A model generated the notes under the pieces. It was given only the letters and a program-made list of their open reading frames with translations. It searched no databases and was not told where the DNA came from. From positions 31,098,983 through 31,162,982 of the forward strand of contig CM038223.1 of assembly GCA_021442155.1 (NCBI GenBank): a DNA stretch of 64,000 nt, written 5' to 3'. A program made the position numbers and the translations under genes. Shown here piece after piece: positions 47,390 to 58,259 of this stretch (position 1 is its first letter; every line of letters starts with the position of its first letter). The stretch is from Cymbidium sinense. Lineage: Eukaryota > Streptophyta > Magnoliopsida > Asparagales > Orchidaceae.

Positions 47390-48115
47390 CCCTAACTCGA
47401 TGGTGCCACGCGGATGCTGATGCGACAATGCTTTCCACATGCCGCCATGGGATAGGTTATTTAAAATGTCACCCATGATGACAACGGACGTGGTTTCGCA
47501 CACCACCCCTCACCCCACCCCCACCCCCCCTGCCTCGATCTCGGACGGTGGAGGTTAATCGGGGTGGTTCCTATTGGATTAAATTGAGGTTTCTGGTAGA
47601 TGAAATCATGACCGTCTATTCTAATCACATGGAATGGACGATAGAAGATTTATCATCCTCTGAGCACCAGAAGATGGACATTGTCCACCTTTCATCGCTT
47701 GATCTGAGCTCAGAGGACCAGCTACCGTCCGATCCCCAGTTCATGGGATCGGACGGTTCAGATTGTGCGTGGATTGCGTGATCCGGTCATTTGAATCACT
47801 TAATGTGATCTAGACCATCAAATCTCATGGTTCGCATGATCGGATGGCTCATATCACATGGCGATCACGCTATCTTGGCCTTAGATGGCGTGATCTGATT
47901 TGGACTGTTCGAATGATGATCGGATGGTTTGGGTCAAACTGCCCATTGGGGTCAACTCGCTGACTCAATTCCCACTCATCTGGCTGATGCAGCATCGCAT
48001 GCCAATCACGTGGCTCTGTGTGGCATGCACGTGCCATGCTGCACCGCACCCCAAATTGTACGACTCCACGTGGTGCGCTACACGCCGCTCGGTAGTGTGC
48101 TCGTTAAATAGGAAA
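47390..48115. other. GC-rich segment of X (copy D and junction to B)
   Basis: A CpG-bearing stretch in otherwise AT-rich DNA, with repeated GATCGGATGG, GATCGGACGG and GATCTGATTTGG-type words (47740-47935) and CACGTG near 48028. The first half matches X-A 12880-13150. The second half (47770-48110) has no partner in X-A. It may be an LTR promoter region. The short frames here (47548-47781, 47900-48223) look incidental. Confidence 0.5.
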
Positions 48116-49979
48116 ATGGGTTTTTCAATTTTAAAAAATTATTTAAATCACTTGAAACTTCAAAAATTTATAGAAAATAAAATATTCAATGAAAAATTTA
48201 AAAAAAAAGGCTCGTTGGGTTAGTCTTTCCGAGAGGAATCCAACAAACCCAAAATTCCCAAATTTCACTGAATATTTTAAGCTTAATTTGAGTTTTAGTA
48301 AAAAATTAAATTTCTTTAATTAAACCAAAAATACATGTCAGATTAAGTTGAAATTTTTAGAGATAAAATAGATGTTAAAATACACCTACCATAAAAATTT
48401 TAAATCAAAATGACTTTTGGATTAAAAGATATTGAATTGTGAGTGTCAAATGATTTATTTGAATAAAATAAATTAACAAACTTCATAAAAGTCACTTAAA
48501 TCAACTGAAACTTTCTAAATTCATAACTAATTATAAAAAATGTAAAAAATATTAACTCAGGTAAATTTTAAAAATAATATAGAGGAGAACCCAATAAAAT
48601 TATTTCTATGTGAATTTGACAGTAGATTTTCCTTAAATAAGATTTACTTTTCAATTTAATAACCCTAATTACTCTCTAATGACTTCATTAATTAATTCCA
48701 AATTTCTTAGGCATGTTTAGTGGGATGACTTCTGCCTCCCTTAATTTTCTTGGAATTTATTAATGAGTTAATCAGAGAAATTAGTTAATGAACCCCTAAT
48801 CACTCTCTTAATATAATTAAGCTTAATTAAGCATGTGAACAATGGTTTAATTTCTTTGATTAAGTTAATTAAACTTTATTTAAGTGATTAGGAGGTTTAT
48901 GAATTGATTTTAAGATATTTTCCTTAAGCTATTCCCTAAACCCCATTTCTTCCTTAATCTAAATTTAATTAAGGGCTAATCCACTAATGACCTACTTAAT
49001 TAACTTTTCAAAACATTCTAGAAACTTAATCACCTAAACTAATCCTTCTTGGGTAGATGCTTAGGTGTTCAATAACCTAAGTAACTTAAGGAAATCATAC
49101 CTAACCCACATGTGTGGGAAGGGTTATGAAAGTACTTAAATTAAACTCTTTAGCTTAATTAATCATTAATTGTGAGCCAATTGCATTAGGTACCTTTCTT
49201 CCCTAAGATGCATTGCTGATTTAAATTCCTTGTTATTTTATGTCATACATTAGCTCATAATTATTTGATTAAATATGTTAAAGTGGTATAGGTAAGGGGT
49301 AATTAATGAACTTAATCAACACCTTAACCTAACCAAAGCATAAAATTAGTCTAATCACCTAAAAATTAAACTAAAATAATACACACATGTGGGAATGGGT
49401 AAGGACCAGCAAACCTTCTTACACTTTCCTAATTCAAATCAAACTCAAAATAAAATGTAAGCCTCTTTAAACAACTTTTGATTCTATTTAAATGATCTTA
49501 CTTCATAAGATTGTCTTTAATAATTAATTAGAGTGAATGAAATTACATGCTTACATCACTTTATTTCTTTCCTAGCATGCTAAATGTGTATGTCATATGA
49601 AAATCATGCATTCATGTCTTTTGAAAATAAAATTAAAATGAAAAGTTTCCTTTATCTTAAATTGCATGTTTTGGCTAAAGTAAAATATGAATGGCTATTA
49701 TCACCACTAAATCCAAAAATATTTTCAAAACTTATAAACCAAACATTAAAAATGAAAAGTATGCTATCTATAAGTACTTATGAGCTTTCATGTGAATAGC
49801 ATAAAATATGTTATGTGACTTTTTCTTCTCTTTCTTAATATAGGTTTGTGTTGGATTTGCAAAGCATATAGTCCATTTGAAAAGGGCATGACACTTGTTT
49901 GAAATCTATTCCTATACACTCCTATGTCATGACTCAAGAAGGAATTCCACATCACACAGATAAATTAAACAACCAAAAT

Positions 49980-50540
49980 CAAACAAACAAACATAAACTT
50001 TTTTGCATGATTCTCTTTCCATGAATTTCTTTTTATACATGCACATGTATTTAAGAAAGGTGGTATATTAGTATGGACAACCCTGGGGTTGCGAGGCTTT
50101 AAGTAACCCTAAGTAGGTCTTGTACCTTACACCCAGAGGGCTAATAATGGTGTTGTACTCACTTATGTGTTTTATACTTGTAAATATGCATATAAAAAAT
50201 AGATAAAAGAATCACTCTCGTCTACTTAACAAAATCATACATACATAAAACATTCCAAATTTCCCTAAGCAACCTCTATTAGCATTCTCTTTCCATGCTT
50301 TTATTTTTGTACATGCACATGCATTTAGGAAAAGTGGTATATTAGTCTGGATAACCCCAGGGTTACGAGGCTTTAAGTAACTATAAGTAGGTCTTGTACC
50401 TTACACCCTAGTGCTAACAATGGCGTCATACTCACCTATGTATTTTATACTTGTAAATGTGAATATGAAAATGGATAAAAGAATCACTCTCTTCTACCTA
50501 ACAAAATCATGCATATATGAAACATTCCAAATTTTCTTAA
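49980..50540. repeat. Two-unit tandem duplication in X copy B, about 274 bp apart
   Basis: TGGTATATTAGTATGGACAA with GAGGCTTTAAGTAACC occurs near 50061 and again near 50335. It is the reverse complement of the doubled segment of X-A (11100-11500), with a slightly longer unit. Confidence 0.8.
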
Positions 50541-53149
50541 GCAACCTCTCTTAGCAGTCATTATTAAGGTGTGCTAAATACTTGCATTGCATGTATAAAT
50601 ATGCTTAGGATTCATTCATGTGCATGATACACATGTGGGAAATAAATAAAATATTATGTATTCTATGATAGTAATTCACTTTACTTAATCTTAAATTGTC
50701 TTTCTTTTTGAATAGGTTTGTTTAAGGAAAATCTAAACTTAGGATTAATTAAAATACATAATAAAATATTCAATAAAAAAATCATTGATGAATCTTCCTT
50801 AGAAATTACTTAAGGTAGGGAGGAAAGAGAAGTTCTCTTCTTTTTTCCTCAGTTTACAACCTTTAGTAATTAAGTAGGTTCATTCAAACCAAATCAAATC
50901 ATCAAATAAAATTAACCCATATCAACTAAACAACTTAAATGAGACCACCCTTCTAAGTTGAACCTTTCACACTTAGAAAATCCTAACCTTAAAGCCTAGC
51001 TAAGCATACCACACAAACTTTACATGACACACACATTAGGCTAAGTCACTACATCTAGTCCTATATTAGGATGATGTGTGGTTTGATGTTTGCTTTTATT
51101 TTATGATGTGATATTTTAGTCTGGATGTTAGGGTGTATGTGAGTAGAATGAATGGTAAGATGATTTAGTCTAATCATTGTCTTTTGCAGAGGATTGTGCT
51201 TAAGGGGTGCTTTAATAAAAAATGTGACTACTTTTGCTATGCAGGTTCCTTACACCCTTAAGCATAATCCAAAATAGGCTAGTTATACTTGGTTACCCAT
51301 GTATGGGGTGCTAAGTCCAATTTATTTATCTACATGCTTGGGAATGTGTGGTTTGTTTAGCTAATCTCTATTTTGCGGGTTTTAGTTAGATTTACTTTTT
51401 CCTTTTCAAGTAATTTTGTAATTAGGATTTTTCAATGATTGTTATGGAGGATTAGAATGAGCATTGGTTATAATATTACATCTTATGTACCATGTGAAGC
51501 CTTTGGAGTATCAACATTCCAACCATTTGAAAGAAGGAACCAAAAAAAGAAAGAAGAAATAAGAAAATAAGAATGAAAAAATGAATAATGAAGATCCCCA
51601 TAACATGAATTCCTTACTTAAATGTAATTAATTCATTTGTAATCTGGGTTGTATAAGGGTAGAGCTCGGCTACTCTTTTTTTTTTTTGGGTTTGTGCAGT
51701 GGTGCCTGACCACACCTGGCCTTTTATTCTTTTGTGTTGCCTTTATAAAATGTTTAATGTTTTGTTTACCTTGTGCATTAGAAATGGCATGTTTTCCTAA
51801 TTTCTTCCTTATTTTGATGTATGGCCTGGATGGCGATTAGGCTCTTAGGAAAAAAATAAATCTTTTACCAAATTAATCAACTCAAAATTAAAAATAAATA
51901 ACTCATAACCTTATTTAAAGCCTAAGTTAAAATCAAGATAATAGAATTAGGAACCCCTTAGGTGGATGAGCATTCCTTTTCTAACATCATGCATAAAAAT
52001 ATATTATTTCACTCTTAATTGGAGGGCTTCCACCTTTACCACAGAACTTGGCTTGACCTTTGAGAGCCATGGTGGAAACACACCTCTCCATTCTCACTGA
52101 TTTTGGCCCATAATCTTATTTCTCATGCATTAGGCATATGAATCCTATAAGCCTGAGTCAAATGATTGTCCAAAAATGAAAGTAAAATGTAATATGTTTT
52201 GTTTTAGATCTAGGTCATTTTTCATGCCCTTACATGATCTAGTCTCTTAGGGAGTGAGTTTAAAGACTTAGTCTTTTTCTAAAATAAATAACAACCTAGC
52301 TATCTTGAATAAACATATGACTTACCTACATGAATTTAAAATTATAGGAGTTAGTTGGCAGCCACCCCTAGGCAGTTGTAAATCCAAGCAGTCCGATGGT
52401 TTGCCCTCTCTTGTGGAGGCAAATCGAATACCCATTTTTTGCCTTAGATTTAGGTCATGCTTTTGGCCTTCGCCAAAGCTCCCTAGATTTAGGTTCTGAG
52501 GTTGCTTCTCCCTTCTATGGGACATAAGCATAAATCCTCATCTCTTAGGCATTTTCATAACCTTGCATTGTGGAATTATAAGCCCTAAACTTCTAATAAA
52601 AATTCAACTCAAAAAAGTAATTCAATTTCAAAAATGTAAAGCCCAACCATTGGATAGTTTGGAATGTTTACTACACTTCTTAGTATCCTAAACATCCCCT
52701 AGTCACCTCCATTTGGCTTCGATAAGAACTCCCTCCTCTTGATTGATCCCACTTAATTTGCCAAAATAAACTAATCGATTGATAGTCCTACCTATTGAAA
52801 TCTTTGGAGACAATGAACATTTACCTTAATCGAGAGTATTCCTAAGGAATCCCCTTCCTTAGGATGTAATTAACTATGGGGGATTGCCCATGTAGGGAAC
52901 TTAATGAACTCAGTTTAAAATAAAGCCCACTTTACTTTTTCATGTAAAGTAGGGGAAGAATCTCTGGTACATATGCAGTCCCATTATTCTTAGGAGTCTT
53001 TATTGAGTTGATTAGGTCCTTTGTAGGGTGGTGAATTCTATCTTTCAAGATAGTGCACCTCTCCTCAATGTCATATCCGATTATCCTAATAAGAATATTT
53101 GCAGATCTACGTGGTGTCCCAACAAAAGATGTATATTTATATTTTCATT

Positions 53150-53720
53150 TATCCTCTTCAAAAGGATAGATGAAGGCAGAACTATTTTCACATGTCCCTA
53201 GGCAAAATTATTAATTTTTGTGCTCTTGAAAGTGATATCATTATCAAAGATGATTCGATAGGGTACCCCAAATCTATAAACAAAATGGTTCCTGAAGAAT
53301 TGGAGCACATGATGAGCATTGACCTCCCCGAGTAGAATCACCTCCGCCCACTTGGAAAAGTAGTCCATAGCTGGGAGAATAAATCGATGACCTTTGGACA
53401 AAGGAGGATCAATTGGACCCACTATGTCAATGCCCCAACACTCGAATGGCCATGAAGCCAAGGTTGGATGTAGAATGTTGGGTGGATAGTGCAAGACCAG
53501 TTCAGGTACCTCACATTAGTGGCATCACTTTGCTACATCCATGCAATCTAAGATCACCATTTGCCATTATTATCAGAGTCTCTTGATTTTGGCTTTCATC
53601 TTGGGATCGGATTGATGAGCTCTACATAATCTTGTGTGTACCTTAGTCATGATCTTATGGGCTTTATGTTTGTCTAAATAATGTAACCACATATGATTGA
53701 AGGACCATCAATATAAGACA
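53150..53720 (-). pseudogene. Integrase of element G, truncated
   Basis: The open piece 53198-53494 begins with PPNILHPTLASWPFECWGID and continues IVGPIDPPLSKGHRFI, MDYFSKWAEVILL, HFVYRFGVPYRIIFDNDITF. The first Asp (GID) and second Asp (FDND) of the catalytic triad are there. The Glu and the C-terminal domain are missing because X sequence begins about 60 bp further on. The zinc-binding region lies in broken frames at 53500-53720. Confidence 0.8.
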
Positions 53721-53824
53721 CCATCTATGAGGGTGTAGGAGAGTGCCATTTGCTTCACCTTATGTTCTTAGAATTTCTCTTAAGGTAGTTTTCCTTTGTT
53801 TAGGTAATTAATGAAGGGTTGCCT

Positions 53825-54115
53825 CTATTCTAGCTCTTCATCCTTTTTGGCAACGATAACCCCCCCTTCAAGAGAGTATTTATCGATGAGTTCAGCATCA
53901 ATAAGAGGCAGGACTTGTCTACTATGAACCTCTATTGATATGGACACATCTTTTGGACATGCCAATTCTTTGGCCTGCTTGGCTATGGCATTTTCTCCTT
54001 GAACGATCTTGTAGATTATGACCACAGGAATTTGAGCTGGCAACTCCATGGTGTACTTGTGGTAGTGATGGAATTTAGGCTTCAAGACCTTGTAAGATCC
54101 ATGGATGTGGTTCAC
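53825..54115 (-). pseudogene. Linker between second RNase H and integrase, element G
   Basis: A 96-codon open piece (VLKPKFHHYHKYTMELPAQI, then ARQ- and VDS-like polar segments, ending VIVAKKDEELE). The position between the second RNase H and integrase matches the F segment at 20130-20470. No motif of its own is visible. Confidence 0.5.
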
Positions 54116-54119
54116 AACT

Positions 54120-54400
54120 GGCTAAGAATCCCCGAATATGTTAATATTTTGAAAGCTTAGTGAGATAGCTAATTCTGGATTGATAATCAGAACCTCATAT
54201 TTGGCTTTGTTATTGGTACAAGGCTTGGATAGAAGATACGAGAATCTCATCATATCATGGTTTGACATTAGGAGGACTATCCCTACCCCTGCCTTACCTA
54301 GGAGAGTATATTGTGGTTCTTCTCCTCTTTGAGAGGAAGCCGCACCATCATAGTACATCTCCCAATGGTGAATGCTTGTATCACCTAAGTTCATGATTTG
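54120..54400 (-). pseudogene. Second, Tat-type RNase H (aRNH) of element G
   Basis: The open piece 54122-54394 reads WEMYYDGAASSQRGEEP, then GKAGVGIVLL, CTNNKAKYEVLI and INIFGDS. The Asp of YYDGA, the Glu of AKYEVL and the Asp of FGDS are the three carboxylates of RNase H. The arrangement is the same as in F (20020-20120). The frame ends with a stop directly after FGDS. Confidence 0.85.
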
Positions 54401-54479
54401 TTCATCGGGGAGATCATCATTAAGCAGAGAATCCTCTGATAGTAGATGTGTCGCTAAGAAATCTTTGAGTGTTTATCGT

Positions 54480-55950
54480 TTCACTATGCGATGGGTATGA
54501 ATGTGATGTCAAACTATGATAAAATCATGGACCATCGTGCTAACCATCTTGATAGCATCAATCGTGTCATGATATATTACAGTGGATTGATTCTAGAAAT
54601 CAAGTTTACTTTATTAGAGAGTATATATTATCATAGTTTCTAGGCTGTGAAGATTAAAGCTAGATAATGCTTCTCAATGGCCAGATAGTTTTCCTCAGCA
54701 GGTATTAGATGATGACTGAGATAGTAGAGTGCATTTTATTTCCTTTCATCATTGGCTTGAGCCAACAAAGCACCATTGAAGTCATCTAATATAGTAGTGT
54801 AGAGTATCAAAAGTTTGCCTGGGATAGGGGTAGCTAGGACTAGCAGTGTCATGAGGTATTTCTTGATGCTCTTAAAGGCATGTTGGCACTTGTCATCCCA
54901 TTTAAATTTGGCGTCCTTCTTGACTAATGCTGAGAATGGTTGACATCTACTTGATAAGTTGGAAATAAAGCATCTTAGATATGACAACCACCCTTGGGAT
55001 GATCTCAATTGGGTTAGACTTTTATGGGGTGGCATTTCCAATATCACCTTAATCTTCTATGGGTCGATTTCAATTCCTCAATGCTAGATAATGAATCCAA
55101 GAAACTTTCATGAAGATACTCTGAATGCATACTTCAAAGGGTTCATTTTGAGATTGTATTGCCTTAACCACTCGAAAACTACTCTCAAGTCAATGAGATG
55201 GCCTTTTTTTTTTCTTTGACCACGAGATCATTGACATAACATTCAACTTGGTTATGAATGAGTTCATTGATAATTCAGGTCATAGCCTGCAGGTATGTGG
55301 CGCCATCATTTTGAGGCAGAAAGGCATGACCTTATAACAATAAATTTTGATCAGGGTTCTAAAAGCATTATTTCTTTAATCTATATGTGTCATCTTTATT
55401 TGGTTATATCCAAATGAACCATCCATGAAAGAGAATACTACTTGAAATGAGGCAATGTCCACCATCAGCTATGGTATTGATAGTGAAAATTCATTTTTTA
55501 GACATGCCTTGTTAAGATCACTAAAATCAAAGCATATGTGAATTTGGTCATTCTTCTTCTTAAATAAGATGACACTAGCCAACCAAGTGGGGTATTTTTT
55601 CTCCTGGATGAAACCAACATTGATTAGTTTCTTGACTTCATAAATGACCTATTGCTTAAAGCACAATCGTATACGTCTAGGAGCTTGCTTGATGGGGTTA
55701 GTGTCATGCTGTATCGCTAGGTTATAAACTGCAACCTCAGGAGCTAATATGGGCAATTCTTCATAACTCCATGCAAAGAAGTCCTTAAACTCAATGAATA
55801 GCCTAAATATGTCATTAGTTTCAGATTCATTCAACAAAGAACTGATGTACAACGAGAGTGAATTATCTTCAGTCCTCAATTTGATTTCTTTGAGCTCATC
55901 AATGGTTCATTTGCATCTTCTTTGAATTTTTTTGGTGCATCTTAGACATG
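54480..55950 (-). pseudogene. RT and first RNase H of element G, degenerate
   Basis: 55649-55879 is the entry to RT (FFAWSYEELPILAPEVAVYN, then APRRIRLCFKQ). Broken frames continue through VIYEVKKLINVGFIQEKKYP (about 55600) and SFMDGSFGYNQIKM (about 55410-55450). The active site reads YVNDLVVKEK near 55220-55250, with Asn for the first of the two Asp residues. 54736-55047 has WLSYLRCFISNLSSRCQPFS, then KWDDKCQHAFKSIKKYL and the RNase H start LLILYTTILDDFNGALLAQ. The rest of RNase H is in broken frames to 54480. Confidence 0.85.
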
Positions 55951-56699
55951 GAGATCATTTGGGTCATTTGAAGTTTATAAGCACACTTCCTCATATGAGT
56001 TAATGTGATTTGATAAGAACCTATTAGATTCAAAATGATTGATAATGACTAGGCAATAATTATCATCGTCCATCAGAACTACTATACCAAAGCCTAGCCC
56101 AAGTCTTGATTGAGAGTTCTTTCATTTGTTGTCCCACAACCTTTCAAAACACTCTAGCCTATGCATAGACCAATATATATGGAATAAAATCTTTCTTTGC
56201 TAAATTGATAACACAAGGTGAGTACCAATCAAAAAATAATTCTATTAATTCTTTAAATGAATCATCCTCAATCTCTACATCAACTTCTCAGCTTGAGGAT
56301 GCTACTCCTGGATAGATCCTTTGGATCTTTGCATTTGCACATATTTTGGGGGATTCCTTAACTACCAAACCCTTAACTTTTTGTGAGTAAAGTGAGCTAA
56401 GGTTCCATCTAATGTTTAATAGTTTCACATAATAGAGACTTGGATACATTCATGCTTTGCTTGGGGACTCGGTCTTTATCACTGTCAGGCTCTAGTGTCA
56501 ACTCTAATGGGATCTACTATCTAGAAGAGCTGGCCAGTGTGCTAATTACATATGACTAATCCTTTGAACTAGATTCTAAGCCTATGTAGATAGCAGGTGT
56601 ACTCCTAGATGCTAGAATGAATCTCCTAATAGGTGGTACATATGGAGTCTTCCTCCTCTGGGACTCCTTCTGGACTTGCCTCTTCCTCGTCCTGGTGGA

Positions 56700-56830
56700 G
56701 GTTGGGTCATCCTCCATAAGATCTTCTTCTCATTCCCTTTTCTTTTTTCTTTTACTTTTTTTCTTTTTCTTTTCTTGCTTTTTCTTTCTTTTCTTTTTTT
56801 TTCATTTTATTGAAGTTCACAAGAGAACGT
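56700..56830 (-). other. Purine-rich (on minus) tract in element G
   Basis: About 100 bases of nearly pure pyrimidines on the plus strand. In the sense of G it encodes a Lys/Arg/Glu-rich run in the protease-RT linker. The plus-strand frame at 56617-56844 is a Phe/Leu-rich shadow of it. Confidence 0.6.
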
Positions 56831-56999
56831 ATTTTGTTTCTTAGGGAAGTAATAGGTCGCATCCTCATAAATCTTGACCTCATGAATTGTGAACAGTTTG
56901 AGATCTCTTTTAACATAATACTCAATTCCACCCCTTAGGAACTTGATGCACTAATATAAGGAGGATGAAACCATGTTGTTCTTATGTATCCAAGGTCAC

Positions 57000-57550
57000 C
57001 TTAGGAAAGCATTGAAAAATGTATCAAAATCTATTATGTGAAACTTGGCTTCCGTCTTCCAATATTATATCTCCAAAGGCAACACTATGGAGCCAAAGGT
57101 TGCCTTGTTCATTAAATCCTTTCAACATCATCTTCTTCGCTTGAAGCTTGGAGATGTTGATCCTCAAGTGGGCAAGGGATCTTAAACTCATAATATTCAC
57201 TAATGCACATGGATCAACTAATACTCTAGACAGCCTGAATCTGCCAACATCCACTGTAATGTTGAGGGGATCGTTGTGCTCTATTATCCCTAGAAGCAGG
57301 TCTTCATTTGTGAATATGACTCTTAGATCTTCTTTCAAAAGCATGCCTCCTCTCCAATAGCGGCCAACTGAGCTAAGCATATTTTGGGGTCAATCAATTC
57401 TTTGACTAATGACTCCCTCATCTCTTTGGACAAAAAAAAGGAATCATATATGCTTAACTTTGCTGATAACTTTCTAAGATGTTCTAGGATGTTGTAGCCG
57501 ACTTTGGGCTCATGTAGCACAAGCATATCCAAGGGTGGAGCATCTTATTG
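57000..57550 (-). pseudogene. Aspartic protease of element G, degenerate
   Basis: Two overlapping open pieces, 57335-57532 and 57024-57380. The second holds the active-site region RLSRVLVDPCALVNIMSLRS: the Asp is followed by Pro-Cys in place of the usual Gly-containing triplet. KMMLKGFNEQG and SVAFGDIILEDG follow. The upstream piece (YDSFFLSKEMRESLVKELID) is the conserved segment ahead of the protease in Tat elements. Confidence 0.75.
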
Positions 57551-57817
57551 AGGGGTTATCTTCTCATTAGAACTAATGACCTGTTTACTTATCTTGAGGT
57601 GCTACCCTAGGAGGTAAAACTTTACCACTATGGAGGTTGACTTTAGTGCCTTCTTGTGATGAGGAGCTTGTGGAAAGTTTTACTGCTCATCGGGTACACC
57701 TACAGCTTCTCTTAGAGGATCATCAGAGTTGGATGACTCCAAATCAATCCCAAGTGGTGAACCCTGATGATTCAAAAAAGCAAAATCTATTTCTAAATCA
57801 GAGTGAAGTTGAATAGA

Positions 57818-58177
57818 TTAATTTAAGTTGTTATTGCTATGACTTTGAGAGCTATCAATTGGAATGAAATCACTAAGATCATCAAATGTAGATAAGATGT
57901 ACATAGAATTATTCTTCTTCATTGATTTCCTTAATTTTGGAGGTGGTACATAGAAGAAATCAAGTAAAGTATGTAGTGTGAGTGGCTTGGTTCCCTCTTC
58001 CACAGATACAATGCTCCTTCTGGTGGTGGTGGAGCTGGTAAATGTGATAGTTGCAATGATGGAAGGAGGAATACTGGACTCATATGGTGGTTGCACTATA
58101 GAACTATCCCGGGCAAGTGATGGCTGCAACTGCTGCTGAGTTTCTACCCTCCCTGAGTTTTCCATCACAATTAACAA
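57818..58177 (-). pseudogene. Gag-protease linker of element G
   Basis: A 119-codon open piece rich in Ser, Thr and Pro (PPYESSIPPSIIATITFTSS), with TLHTLLDFFYVPPPKLRKSM near its middle. It sits between gag (ending about 58260) and protease (from 57550). I recognise no domain. Confidence 0.5.
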
Positions 58178-58259
58178 ACCTTCATTGATGTTAGAGGTCT
58201 AAGCTGAGTCAAGCATCTACAGAGAAAGTTTCTTGATTTTAGAAATTATTTTCTTAAAG

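Larger units (their letters stand above)
42855..53130 (+). mobile_element. Rearranged block of family X, copies E, D and B, with RTE2 inside
   Basis: The left end (TGACCTCACTTTTGG at 42855) is the reverse complement of the right end of X-A. The right end (GTGTCCCAACA near 53130) matches the reverse complement of X-A near 8490. In between, in order: 42855-44530 in reverse to X-A 13930-15581; the RTE2 fragment; 46500-46790 in reverse to 12240-12500; 46800-47900 in direct match to about 12000-13330; and about 48230-53130 in reverse to 8490-12900. The middle of X is therefore present about three times in alternating orientation. The two flanks belong to different elements (chromovirus I on the left, Tat G on the right). 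Confidence 0.65.

Noticed and set aside
51649..51840. Plus-strand frame with a hydrophobic stretch, possible small membrane protein
   Set aside because: Lies in non-coding X copy B across a T-tract; the equivalent regions in X-A and X-C are not open.
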